Source: a virus. From it: a DNA stretch of 21,097 nt. A program made the translations under genes and the position numbers. Where the stretch lies: IMG/VR virus record IMGVR_UViG_3300035070_003531, positions 1 through 21,097 of that record; one strand, given 5' to 3'. This document shows, piece after piece, positions 1 through 8,299 of the stretch (the first letter of the stretch is position 1; every line of letters begins with the position of its first letter). The notes under the pieces were generated by a model. It ran no database searches. It was not told the DNA's origin and saw nothing but the letters and a program-made list of their open reading frames with translations.

Positions 1-51
1 AACCACTAATGCTAATTCAATACCGAACTCTGGATTTGCTTTTACTATCAT
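1..51 (-). CDS. Partial CDS, 5' end only, unknown product
   Basis: An ATG at 51-49 opens a frame that reads 17 codons (MIVKANPEFGIELALVV) to the left edge without a stop. The ATG overlaps the TGA of the PIG-L gene (50-48) as ATGA, the same junction used at many other gene pairs here, which supports a real gene. The upstream bases give only a weak ribosome-binding site, consistent with translational coupling. Too little is present to name a function. Its position suggests it continues the sugar island. Confidence 0.6.
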   Translation of the reverse strand, partial: MIVKANPEFGIELALVV

Positions 52-698
52 AAACTAACTTGTTTTATTACTTGGAAACCCTCAGCGTATTTACAATTTG
101 CTTGTATTCCTCTGAACTTTGCTAATGTGGTTAAATTTTCCGTTACATCAAACCCAGCTTCTTCGTATTTTTTGAACTGACTTTGATGACATTCAGCTGC
201 TTTTATCTTATCGTCAAATGATTCTGTGATATCTACATAAGTGTTTATTCTCATAGGATTATCTGTGTGTCTTGGAATGGGTATTTGCTCATAACAATAT
301 ACATTTGGAACATATCTTGCAGCAGCCATTGTGGTTTTAAATGTAGAGATGTGGTCTTGATTGCTATCACCGGACCAATGTGTATAAATTGTATCTATTT
401 GATATTGCTTTATTATTGTTTCTAATTGAGATACACTTTCAAAACTAAATGGAACGTGTAAATCTTTAAATGGTAAATAAAATATTCTATCCACCCCAAG
501 AACATCAGCTGCACATTGTGTTTCTGATTTCAATTGTGATTCTGTCCTGATAACTTTACCTTGTGTAGCATCAACTGATTCTGTATCAGTCATACATACA
601 TAAGTTACATCATTACCCATATCTTTGTGTTTAATTAAAGTTCCACCACAACCAAATTCTATGTCATCTGGGTGTGCCCCAATTGCCATTATGTTCAT
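48..698 (-). CDS. PIG-L / LmbE family deacetylase
   Basis: Predicted zinc-dependent N-deacetylase of the PIG-L/LmbE family, which removes acetyl groups from GlcNAc-type sugars and related metabolites. The 216-residue protein has the signature AHPDD at residues 8-12 followed by a Gly-rich FGCGG stretch. A second metal-site region lies near residues 107-116 (TH, then QDH). Length is normal for the family and no signal peptide is seen, so it should act in the cytoplasm. The ATG overlaps the stop of the WbqC gene as ATGA and has an AGGAG-type ribosome-binding site seven bases upstream. Next to aminotransferase and dehydratase genes it probably unmasks an amino group on a nucleotide sugar or glycan. 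The substrate cannot be read from sequence. Confidence 0.87.
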   Translation of the reverse strand: MNIMAIGAHPDDIEFGCGGTLIKHKDMGNDVTYVCMTDTESVDATQGKVIRTESQLKSETQCAADVLGVDRIFYLPFKDLHVPFSFESVSQLETIIKQYQIDTIYTHWSGDSNQDHISTFKTTMAAARYVPNVYCYEQIPIPRHTDNPMRINTYVDITESFDDKIKAAECHQSQFKKYEEAGFDVTENLTTLAKFRGIQANCKYAEGFQVIKQVSL

Positions 699-1381
699 AT
701 AACCTCTCCTGATTTTTCTCCGTGATTAAATAATAAATCCACTACTGATAAATATGGAATAAAATCTCCAAACAACTGATTATATTTTTTACACTCATAG
801 CTTTGCCATTGTAGATTAATACCCAATCTATTGAAGTCTTCCTCTTTGATATATCTTTTTGAACCTGGACCTGAACCTGTCAAATATTCTGTGGCATTTG
901 TATTATCCAATATACTGAATATCTTATCACTACCTGTTTCATATGATTCAGATAGTTCAGAACCATAAGCGATTGTTGTTCTAATATCTAATTGTACCAT
1001 AAAATATCTAATCAAATCAGTTGATAGTTCAGTTAGTGATTTATGTTCACTCATAATAATATTTTCTATGTCTTGATAGTAATCATTGAAGTATGGTGCT
1101 TTTTGGTAATTACTTTTAATTAGATTACAATGGTCCGTTTGCCAAGTTGTTTCGTAATTAATTATAGTTTCGTTAAACACAACCATATCTGATTTATTCT
1201 TGATTGGAACTGATAACCACTTTGCTCCATTTGGTGTTTTGATTTGATTCCTATGACCAAAATGCTTTTTACCTCTTGGAAATTGGACATCATCAAAAAT
1301 AACAAATAAATCACTTCGTTTTATTTTATCAAAGAAGCCCAACCAAGGCAAATAATTTGGTTGATGAATCGATACTATCAT
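695..1381 (-). CDS. WbqC-like family protein
   Basis: The N-terminus (MIVSIHQPNYLPWLGFFDKI) is the hallmark of the WbqC family, and the 228-residue length fits. Family members sit in O-antigen and capsule loci and are thought to act in amino-sugar or glycan assembly, perhaps as acyl or aminoacyl transferases; the exact reaction is unsettled. Conserved-looking features are the HQPNYLPW motif at residues 6-13, a FDDVQF segment near residue 29 and an RN-K-P basic patch around residues 44-50. The ATG overlaps the TGA of the DegT aminotransferase gene, and only a weak AGAAGA site precedes it, so it is probably translationally coupled. The neighbouring aminotransferase could supply the amine that WbqC modifies (inference). 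Confidence 0.85.
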   Translation of the reverse strand: MIVSIHQPNYLPWLGFFDKIKRSDLFVIFDDVQFPRGKKHFGHRNQIKTPNGAKWLSVPIKNKSDMVVFNETIINYETTWQTDHCNLIKSNYQKAPYFNDYYQDIENIIMSEHKSLTELSTDLIRYFMVQLDIRTTIAYGSELSESYETGSDKIFSILDNTNATEYLTGSGPGSKRYIKEEDFNRLGINLQWQSYECKKYNQLFGDFIPYLSVVDLLFNHGEKSGEVI

Positions 1382-2529
1382 AGTTCTTCTATTGTTCTAC
1401 AAATATAATGAACTTGTTCATCAGTCATTTCTACATACATTGGTAGTGAGAATATCTTTGTGATAAACTCCTCTGAGTTTTTGTATCCATTAGGACTTAG
1501 ATAGTCTTTATAGATTTCTTGTTCGTGACATAGTGGTGAGTAAGCGTTTGCTGTTGGTATTTTGAACTCATCTAATAATCTTAGTAGAGTTTCTGTTCTA
1601 TCTCTTCCATCTGTAATCTTGACAATGTATTGCCAATAGGTTTGTTTGATGTTATCATCTTTGAATGGTGTTTGTAACCAATCAACCTTTGATAGTCTTT
1701 CATTATAGATATCTGCTATCTCGTTTCTTCTCTCGATAAAACTTCTTAGGTATTTGTTTTGTGCTAATCCAAGAACTGCGTGAAACTCTGACATACGATA
1801 ATTAGTTGATGGCATTGCACAAGTGTATCCATAATCTAATCCTTGATACTCTCCGTTATTTCTTGTGGTTCCGTGATTTCTCACCACTCTACATTTCTCT
1901 GCTAAAGCGTGGTCATTAGTCGTGATTAATCCACCCTCTGCTGTTGTGATTATTTTACTTGGATAAAAACTAAATACACCAGCGTCTCCAAATGACCCAG
2001 CGTATCTTCCGTCAGATTCACCTTTATTATAGAACTTTGCACCATAACTATGAGCGTCATCTGTTAGTAGAAATAAATTATTGTCTTTACAATACTTTTC
2101 AATCTCTTCCATTTCTGGTGTAATCAGACCTGACATATGAACCAATACAACTCCACCCATATCATCTGTCATATTTTCTTTGATGATATCTAATGATAAA
2201 CATTGTGTTTCTGAATCAACATCTACGATTAGTGGTGTGTTGCCTGTTCTAATAATACAATTGACACTTGCAGCAAATGTCTGTGTTGGAACCATAAATC
2301 TCTTGTTCTTGATTCCACTTGCTATCAACACGGTTTCTAAACCTGTTCCACAAGATGTGGTAGCTATCGCATCTCCTACATCAAACATACGACAAGCTTC
2401 TTTCTCAAACTCTTCAACGTGTTGTCCTTGAATTAATGCTCCTGTTTGAAGTATTGTTTCAAATTTATTTAATATCCATTTGTGTGTAACTGATGGAATA
2501 TAAGGTTTTGCCCTATATATTGTATCCAT
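1378..2529 (-). CDS. DegT/DnrJ/EryC1/StrS aminotransferase
   Basis: Pyridoxal-phosphate sugar aminotransferase that converts a keto-nucleotide sugar to an amino sugar, usually with glutamate as donor. The 383-residue protein has the family landmarks: an SCGTGLE segment near residues 59-65, the cofactor-contacting DDAHSYGA around 157-164, and FYPSKIITTAEGG with the Schiff-base lysine at about 192. The longest frame starts at 2547, but AAGGAG (2544-2539) lies inside that extension, nine bases before the ATG at 2529. The shorter start is therefore preferred, and the protein then begins MDTIYRAKPYIP, which fits the family. It overlaps the upstream SDR gene by 17 bp. It probably acts on the product of the PseB/CapD-like dehydratase two genes upstream. 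Confidence 0.9.
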   Translation of the reverse strand: MDTIYRAKPYIPSVTHKWILNKFETILQTGALIQGQHVEEFEKEACRMFDVGDAIATTSCGTGLETVLIASGIKNKRFMVPTQTFAASVNCIIRTGNTPLIVDVDSETQCLSLDIIKENMTDDMGGVVLVHMSGLITPEMEEIEKYCKDNNLFLLTDDAHSYGAKFYNKGESDGRYAGSFGDAGVFSFYPSKIITTAEGGLITTNDHALAEKCRVVRNHGTTRNNGEYQGLDYGYTCAMPSTNYRMSEFHAVLGLAQNKYLRSFIERRNEIADIYNERLSKVDWLQTPFKDDNIKQTYWQYIVKITDGRDRTETLLRLLDEFKIPTANAYSPLCHEQEIYKDYLSPNGYKNSEEFITKIFSLPMYVEMTDEQVHYICRTIEEL

Positions 2530-3379
2530 ATTTTTTTGCTCCTTCATTGTAATACCACTTTGCGTAGTCTTTTAATCCTTCATCTAACTTGGTGTAATCC
2601 CAATTAGTTTCAAATGTGAAATCGTGTTCTGGTAAGACTGCTTTTTCATCATCTTGAACCAACATTACTTCACCCTCTCGTGAGTATTCATTTACTTTAT
2701 AAATTAGGTCAATGATTTCAATATTATCTCCGACAACCTCAATCATCTCATAGGTCCTTGCTCCTGTGGTAACTAATCTGATTAACTGATTAACTACATC
2801 TTGAACAAATACAATATTAACTTTATTTTGTCCATTACCAGCGACCTCAATATGTTCTCTATTGATAATCTTATTCATATAATGACCCAATCTTGGTCTA
2901 TGATTACCTTCACCCACGATATAACTCGGTCTAACTATTTTGTAGTTAAGTTTTGAATCTTGTAGTCTTCTTTCAACTTGTTTCTTATCGTGTCCATAAT
3001 CTCCGTAATTTTGTGAGTATTTTTGATTAGCGGCTCCACTACTGACAAAGATATAGTTGGTGTGTTCATTTATTCTATCCTCAATCAAATCAAACTGACT
3101 CTCAAAGAACAAACACATATCAACAATACAACCATAGGAATCAAAATTTATCTTATCAATATCCTCTGGATTATTTCTATCTCCTTGTATTATATTTGCT
3201 TCACAAGTTTCCATAACATAGTCTGGACCCGTTCCACTGCGATTAAACATATCAACATTATATCCTTGGTCTAATAACTTTTCTATTAAAGCTTTACCTA
3301 CGAATCTATTACCACCAAAAACTAAAACTTTTTGTCTTTGTTCAAGTTCTTGTAGTCCCATTACTTCTTCTAAATCCAT
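2513..3379 (-). CDS. NAD-dependent epimerase/dehydratase, atypical SDR
   Basis: A 288-residue Rossmann protein of the extended or atypical SDR class. The nucleotide-binding loop is FGGNRFVG (residues 21-28), a GGxxFxG variant typical of atypical SDRs. A YxxxK catalytic pair is present at Y128 and K132 (YGHDK), preceded by an FVSSGA strand carrying the likely catalytic serine. It probably epimerises, reduces or dehydrates a nucleotide-linked sugar between dehydratase and aminotransferase. Start and upstream stop overlap as TAATG, with AAGGAG eight bases before the ATG, so the start is well supported. An internal Met7 is an alternative start. The precise substrate is not deducible. Confidence 0.82.
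   Translation of the reverse strand: MDLEEVMGLQELEQRQKVLVFGGNRFVGKALIEKLLDQGYNVDMFNRSGTGPDYVMETCEANIIQGDRNNPEDIDKINFDSYGCIVDMCLFFESQFDLIEDRINEHTNYIFVSSGAANQKYSQNYGDYGHDKKQVERRLQDSKLNYKIVRPSYIVGEGNHRPRLGHYMNKIINREHIEVAGNGQNKVNIVFVQDVVNQLIRLVTTGARTYEMIEVVGDNIEIIDLIYKVNEYSREGEVMLVQDDEKAVLPEHDFTFETNWDYTKLDEGLKDYAKWYYNEGAKKYGYNI
2539..2544 (-). promoter_or_regulatory. Ribosome-binding site AAGGAG that decides the DegT start
   Basis: AAGGAG on the coding strand lies nine bases before the ATG at 2529 and inside the longer reading frame that opens at 2547, favouring the shorter protein. Confidence 0.75.
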
Positions 3380-4245
3380 TAGATTAACTCCTTGATTTCA
3401 TCCTTAGTGAATTGTTCTGCTTCATTAGAATATAGTCCGTCTTCTGATATCTTCTCGTGTAGATTCTCTCCGACTTGTAGTCCAATAGTTTTTACTTTTA
3501 GTTCTTGTCCCTCTGGTAGATACTTTTCTGCCATAGCGTCAAGTAAATCTCCCATACTCATTGACTTCATACTTGGAAAGTGGAAATGACTTGTTGTAGC
3601 ATTTTCCATACAATCAAATATTAAATCAACCGCTTGGTCAAGTGTCCAGAAATATCTTGTTGCTTCTGGGTCTGTTACGATAATCTCTTCACCATTTTGT
3701 AGTTTCTCTTTCCAAATACACAACACCGAACCAGTTGAATACAACACATTACCATAACGAACTATTCTGAATTTGGTCTGTGGATAATCTTGTTCAAATT
3801 GCGTAAACATTCTTTCCATAAGATACTTACTTGCACCATATGTTCCAGTAACTTGTGCTGCTTTATCTGTTGAAATTCCAATCACGAACTCTACATCATT
3901 TTTTACTGCTTCTTCCAATACATTCATACTACCAATCACATTAGACTTGATACACTCTCTACCTTGGGTTTCTGCTAAACCAACGTGTTTGAATGCTGCT
4001 AAATGAAATACTCCCGTTATACCTTGCATTAATCTTGGTATTGTGAAGTCATCACAAATATCACCTGTGTGTATTTCTAATTTACTATTTTTGTATTTAG
4101 ATTTTAATTCTATCAGTTTTCCCTCGTTCCTTGACACGGTAACTACTTCACCACCTTGTTCAAGTATTCTATCAATTAATTCTCCACCTAAAAAACCAGC
4201 TCCACCGGTTATTAAGTATTTTTTTCCTTCTTGTATTTTAATCAT
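3379..4245 (-). CDS. PseB/CapD-like nucleotide-sugar 4,6-dehydratase
   Basis: Short-chain dehydrogenase of the polysaccharide-biosynthesis CapD/FlaA1/PseB type. These enzymes turn UDP-GlcNAc into a 4-keto-6-deoxy sugar, some with C5 inversion. Evidence: NAD loop GGAGFLG at residues 14-20; AAFKHV at 83-88; the family-diagnostic STDKAA at 125-130; and YGASK with Y136 and K140. At 288 residues it is shorter than typical PseB (about 330), with the trimming toward the C-terminus. It overlaps the upstream fusion gene by 8 bp and has AAGGAG seven bases before the ATG. It likely supplies the keto-sugar for the DegT aminotransferase, as in pseudaminic- or bacillosamine-type routes. The final sugar is not determined. 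Confidence 0.85.
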   Translation of the reverse strand: MIKIQEGKKYLITGGAGFLGGELIDRILEQGGEVVTVSRNEGKLIELKSKYKNSKLEIHTGDICDDFTIPRLMQGITGVFHLAAFKHVGLAETQGRECIKSNVIGSMNVLEEAVKNDVEFVIGISTDKAAQVTGTYGASKYLMERMFTQFEQDYPQTKFRIVRYGNVLYSTGSVLCIWKEKLQNGEEIIVTDPEATRYFWTLDQAVDLIFDCMENATTSHFHFPSMKSMSMGDLLDAMAEKYLPEGQELKVKTIGLQVGENLHEKISEDGLYSNEAEQFTKDEIKELI

Positions 4246-5968
4246 TACTGATTCTCCTTATTAGTTCGTTTGCTGCGTCTACACAAGTATCTATTTTACC
4301 ACTAAACAAACTCCAAACATTATCTCCCTCGTGATTAACCAAGGTAGGTCTAGCGTCGTCGTGGTCTCTATTTGAAAGGACTACTCTAAATGTATACATA
4401 GAGCCAATGTGTTCTAAGTCTGCGAATTCATCTCCAAAATACTTTACTCCACTTTCGATAAACTTATCTATCTTGGTGAGTTCTGGTTTGGGATTTTTTA
4501 TTAATCCCTTGTTCAAGTATTCAGTATATTCACTATCCCAAAATGGTTCAGTTCCCTCGTTCCAACTATGGATTGCGTGTTTCACATTACCTAAAACGTG
4601 ATACTCATTTCCATATGGGTCTAAACACATAAAAGGGCCGTCCATAACTACGACACTAATGTCCTCAAAAATCTTTGGTAGTTTCACAACTGGCTTTTCA
4701 CACAACTCATATTGATATCTTTTCTTATTCTCTAATAACTGATTGATATTTGAGTATGTTGCTATCACTACCACATCATAATCTTTTTTACATTGTTCTA
4801 AATCTGTAACTTCTGTATTTGCATATACTTTTACATTAGAACCCCAAACTTTCTTCTCTAAATTCTGTCTAAGTTTATTTGGATTAAATAATTCTTCTTC
4901 TGCTACAATCGTTAAATCACAATTTGGCATAGGTTCTCTTTCTTGATATGGTAAATTCATTTCATCTAAAAACTTCTTATAATCGTCTCCACTAACTAAA
5001 CTATCTTCTGAAGCTATTGAATACATATGTGTTATTCCACCATTAACCACACAATCACCATATTTTCTTTTAAATGTTTTTAATCCGTCTAAACACTCTT
5101 GAGCTGTTTCTTTACTTCGTGGATAATGATATCCTTTGTGTAATCTATATTGATTGATTGATGAAGCACCATTTAATATATTATCTGACTTTTCTTTTAC
5201 ATCAACTTGAAACCCGTAATTTGTTAGTGCCAAAGCACCCGACAATCCAAATGCTCCTGCTCCTACAACTAATGCTTTTGGACACACTACCTCTTTTACC
5301 TTCTCAGATAATCTAATGGCATTTAATGACATTTTTCTATTTAATTCATAGTCTCCTGCATTTGAGAATAAGAATTCGAACATAGTTTTTAGTGGGTCAC
5401 CACCATAATTTACTAAATCTGTTTCATTGACAAAATGTAGTGGTTCACTTGAAAAACCATACTTGAACATAGCTGCTCTTCCGTCTTCCAATTCCACCTT
5501 GAAGTCATCACAATCTCCCTCGATAGATTTAATGTCAAAGTCTGTATCTCCAACCCACATTATAAAATGATGATATGCTAATCTATCAATAAAGTTAATA
5601 TCTTTTTGTTCTGGTTTAGTCCAAACGAAATAGTTCATATCATCATAAATAGGATAGTCATCTCTCCAACTAAACACATCATCTACATATAACTTACAAT
5701 TCATAGCGTCTGCAAATTCAAATAACTGAATAGCACTTTCATAACTTAATGTTAATGGTTTTTCACAAAATACATTTTTACCTGCTGCTAACCAAGTCAT
5801 CACTTGTTCATAGTGTAAATCATTTGGTGTTGATATAATGACCCAATCTGCCTGTTCTGGTTCTACAAAATTTATATTAAAAAAGTCATCAGATAACGAT
5901 AAGTCTTTAATAGTCTTATCAATTATTTTTCCCCACTTACCTTTTCCTATTAATCCTACTTTGACCAT
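4238..5968 (-). CDS. Two-domain fusion: Gfo/Idh/MocA oxidoreductase + FAD-dependent (DAO-like) oxidoreductase
   Basis: A 576-residue protein with two dehydrogenase folds. Residues 1 to about 225 match Gfo/Idh/MocA enzymes: GLIGKGKWG dinucleotide-binding loop at 5-13, an IISTPNDLHYE strand, and the diagnostic EKPL at 69-72. Residue 232 onward begins a second Rossmann fold, LVVGAGAFGLSGALAL, typical of FAD-dependent amino-acid-oxidase-like enzymes, followed by a conserved-looking INQYRLHKGYHYPRS block. No stop or frameshift separates the halves, so the fusion is directly seen. The first half normally oxidises or reduces a sugar hydroxyl with NAD(P). The second may oxidise an amine or hydroxyl. 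It overlaps its upstream neighbour by 13 bp and has a weak GAG ribosome-binding site. Combined substrate unknown. Confidence 0.83.
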   Translation of the reverse strand: MVKVGLIGKGKWGKIIDKTIKDLSLSDDFFNINFVEPEQADWVIISTPNDLHYEQVMTWLAAGKNVFCEKPLTLSYESAIQLFEFADAMNCKLYVDDVFSWRDDYPIYDDMNYFVWTKPEQKDINFIDRLAYHHFIMWVGDTDFDIKSIEGDCDDFKVELEDGRAAMFKYGFSSEPLHFVNETDLVNYGGDPLKTMFEFLFSNAGDYELNRKMSLNAIRLSEKVKEVVCPKALVVGAGAFGLSGALALTNYGFQVDVKEKSDNILNGASSINQYRLHKGYHYPRSKETAQECLDGLKTFKRKYGDCVVNGGITHMYSIASEDSLVSGDDYKKFLDEMNLPYQEREPMPNCDLTIVAEEELFNPNKLRQNLEKKVWGSNVKVYANTEVTDLEQCKKDYDVVVIATYSNINQLLENKKRYQYELCEKPVVKLPKIFEDISVVVMDGPFMCLDPYGNEYHVLGNVKHAIHSWNEGTEPFWDSEYTEYLNKGLIKNPKPELTKIDKFIESGVKYFGDEFADLEHIGSMYTFRVVLSNRDHDDARPTLVNHEGDNVWSLFSGKIDTCVDAANELIRRISND

Positions 5969-6699
5969 AAATACTCAAATGTTTTTTTCATCCAAAATGG
6001 AACTGATTTATCTTTGTCTGGTAATCCGTTGAAATGCATTACCCAACCTAATTTAGTGTGTAACATATCACCTGCCAATATTTCTTTCTTTGGCATACAA
6101 CTCATATTATATCTATATGGTAATAATTTAACATCAATATCTTGTAATGTCAAGTTATAATTTAATGGTGTTTGGTCTGTTCCAATACCATAACTTTGCT
6201 GAATCATATTAATATTTTCTATGTTCTCAAAATAAAAATCTCTCATATGTTGGAAGAAATCCCTGTGATTATTATTCACAATTTGAAATCCACTATTTCC
6301 ATACTTCCAATAGTCAAACCATTTTCCGTCATAAACATATTTTGAGTAGTGTTCCATACCACGAAGTATCCAATCATAACTTCCGTCGTCGTGAACTAAA
6401 CAATACTTGTGTTCTGTTTTTTCAAAAAAGTTTGGTGTGTCTGGGTGAACTATCGTGTCAGCGTCAACCATTAGTGTTTGGTCTGATTCAATACCATTAG
6501 CATCATAAATGTCAAACAAAAAGTATCTTTGCCAAATGATATGCATTTCTTCCATTGGTAATACTGGTTCCTCTAACAAAAACAATTCTACGTCATTTTT
6601 CTTACACCACCTTCTCCAACTTTCAATACCTATTTCATATTCTGGTTTGAGTTGTCCGTCTTTCTTGACTGCGATAATAAATACAATGTTCTTACTCAT
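5956..6699 (-). CDS. GT-A fold glycosyltransferase, paralogue 1
   Basis: Predicted 247-residue nucleotide-diphospho-sugar transferase of the GT-A type. The metal/nucleotide DxD motif is VDADTIVHPD, with D79 and D81. Other landmarks are an ESWRRWCKKNDVELF strand-helix near residue 25, a GNSGFQIV segment in the acceptor region and a C-terminal MHFNGLPDKD motif. It is clearly related to the next gene upstream (6692-7444): both have W..WCKK, D.DT.VH.D.PN.FE, a MxKKE motif and a terminal HF.G.P. No membrane segment is seen. It overlaps that paralogue by 8 bp, with AGGT before the ATG. Sugar and acceptor are unknown; it resembles small GT8-like enzymes of glycan loci. Confidence 0.78.
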   Translation of the reverse strand: MSKNIVFIIAVKKDGQLKPEYEIGIESWRRWCKKNDVELFLLEEPVLPMEEMHIIWQRYFLFDIYDANGIESDQTLMVDADTIVHPDTPNFFEKTEHKYCLVHDDGSYDWILRGMEHYSKYVYDGKWFDYWKYGNSGFQIVNNNHRDFFQHMRDFYFENIENINMIQQSYGIGTDQTPLNYNLTLQDIDVKLLPYRYNMSCMPKKEILAGDMLHTKLGWVMHFNGLPDKDKSVPFWMKKTFEYLWSK

Positions 6700-7444
6700 A
6701 GTATTTACCTACCAATCCCCAAGTTTCTCTCATTAAATTTGTTCTGTCTTCAATTGGAAACCCTGTGAAATGCCACACCCAACTATATTTAATAAAAAAT
6801 GGTGTTTTATCATTTCCGTCTTGCCAATTATGACTGAACATTTCTTTTTTGTGCATAGCAAACATATTCCATTGTGGTGATAATAAATTTATATCATAGT
6901 TATTCTCTTGTAATAAGAAGTTAAATAGTGTTTGTTCTCTACCACCACCTTTATTCCAAGCATCAAGTTTTTCTCTATTTTGAAAATAAAAATCTTTTAA
7001 CTTTTCATATACTGATAATGATTTATTGTCAAGATACACAACTCCTGCATTAATATACTTGTCTAAGTTTATTTTGAAGTTTGGAAAAAACTCTCCTCCA
7101 TAATTACTCACACTATCATTTAACCACCTCAAATTAGCATCGTCTTGAATACCATAAACTCCACTACCAATCTCCTCAAATATATTGGGAGCGTCCCAAT
7201 GAACCATAGTATCACTATCCACGATAGCTATCTTTTCGTAATCTTTACCCTTTTCATAAACATCAAGTTTGTTCCAGATTGGGAAAGAATATTCTTCATT
7301 GTGTTCTTCAACAACCATAAAGTCTATTCCTCTTTTCTTACACCAAGCTTCCCAACTCTTAATACCATATTGAGCATAATCTGAGTTTTTAAACTTTGAT
7401 GCGTCGTGATTGACTGCCACCATATACACTAAGTATTTACTCAC
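6692..7444 (-). CDS. GT-A fold glycosyltransferase, paralogue 2 (GTG start)
   Basis: A 250-residue paralogue of the preceding glycosyltransferase in this list. Its DxD is VDSDTMVHWD (D76, D78), with a YINAGVVYL acceptor-side segment and a C-terminal VWHFTGFP motif. The frame can open at TTG 7447 or GTG 7444. GTG is chosen because AGAGG (7455-7451) is six bases from it but only three from TTG. With GTG the product begins MSKYLVYMVAV, which aligns exactly with MSKNIVFIIAV of the paralogue. It overlaps the epimerase gene by 8 bp. The two copies have diverged considerably, so they may add different sugars or make successive linkages. Confidence 0.78.
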   Translation of the reverse strand: MSKYLVYMVAVNHDASKFKNSDYAQYGIKSWEAWCKKRGIDFMVVEEHNEEYSFPIWNKLDVYEKGKDYEKIAIVDSDTMVHWDAPNIFEEIGSGVYGIQDDANLRWLNDSVSNYGGEFFPNFKINLDKYINAGVVYLDNKSLSVYEKLKDFYFQNREKLDAWNKGGGREQTLFNFLLQENNYDINLLSPQWNMFAMHKKEMFSHNWQDGNDKTPFFIKYSWVWHFTGFPIEDRTNLMRETWGLVGKYYE

Positions 7445-8291
7445 CAATTACCTCTTTAATGTAATCCTCTATATTTCTTTTTGGTTTATATCCAATTAGT
7501 CTTTCAGCGATTTGAATATCACAAAGAGTTTCTTTCGCTTCACCTGGTCTCGCATCAATATATTCAGTTTTTGTGTTAAACATATCTGCTATTTGATTGA
7601 TTGAATAATTGTTTCCCCTACCCAACTCTATTTCATCATAACAAGTTTCACTTTCTGATGATAAGATTAATCCGTCCACAATATCATCTATGTGAGTAAA
7701 ATCTCTTCTTTGAAAACCATCTCCTGTGATTGTTAGTGGTTCTTGGTTTTGGTATTGTCTTTCAAAAATACCCACTACCGTACAATACTCACCCTCTGTT
7801 AATTGATGTGGTCCATAAACATTATAAAATCTACATATTGATACATCAACTCCAAAATGTTTTCCATACAACAAACACAAATCATCTGCTACGACTTTTG
7901 AAAAAGTGTATGGATTTTTAAATTTACCACTATGAACTGATGATGAACCTGCAAATATAACTCTCGGTTTATTTTCTAACTCTCTTACCCACTCCAAGAT
8001 ATTCATAGTTCCTAATATTCCCACTTCTAATGTATTGGCTGGACTTTTAAATGATGGTTGGATTCTTGCGATTGCTCCCAAATGATAAATGACATCTGGT
8101 TTTTCCATAAAATAACCAAAGTCTATTACATCTCTAATATCACACTCGTGGTAAGTACAACCCTCTTGATGATTTTCTTTTTTACCTGTTGAATAATTGT
8201 CAAGACTAACGACATTGTGTCCGTCTTTTAATAACCTTTTAATTAGATTTGTTCCTACAAATCCTGCTCCACCTGTAACCATTATGTTCAT
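7437..8291 (-). CDS. NAD-dependent nucleotide-sugar epimerase/dehydratase (GalE-like extended SDR)
   Basis: Extended short-chain dehydrogenase of 284 residues acting on a nucleotide-linked sugar. It shows GGAGFVG at residues 7-13, a LDNYSTGKKEN segment typical of GalE/WbpP-like epimerases, a GSSSVHSG catalytic serine region, YTFSK with Y128 and K132, and RFYNVYGP downstream. The RRDFTHIDDIVDGL region matches the substrate-binding part of UDP-hexose 4-epimerases and 4,6-dehydratases. The ATG has TAGGAG five bases upstream; the stop codon TAG of the GT2 gene forms part of that site, so translation is probably coupled. Slightly shorter than GalE (about 330). Epimerase is favoured over dehydratase, but not firmly. 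Confidence 0.86.
   Translation of the reverse strand: MNIMVTGGAGFVGTNLIKRLLKDGHNVVSLDNYSTGKKENHQEGCTYHECDIRDVIDFGYFMEKPDVIYHLGAIARIQPSFKSPANTLEVGILGTMNILEWVRELENKPRVIFAGSSSVHSGKFKNPYTFSKVVADDLCLLYGKHFGVDVSICRFYNVYGPHQLTEGEYCTVVGIFERQYQNQEPLTITGDGFQRRDFTHIDDIVDGLILSSESETCYDEIELGRGNNYSINQIADMFNTKTEYIDARPGEAKETLCDIQIAERLIGYKPKRNIEDYIKEVIGE
7451..7455 (-). promoter_or_regulatory. Ribosome-binding site AGAGG that favours a GTG start at 7444
   Basis: AGAGG on the coding strand is six bases from GTG 7444 and only three from TTG 7447. Alignment with the paralogue encoded at 5956-6699 supports the GTG. Confidence 0.65.
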
Positions 8292-8299
8292 TTTAACTC

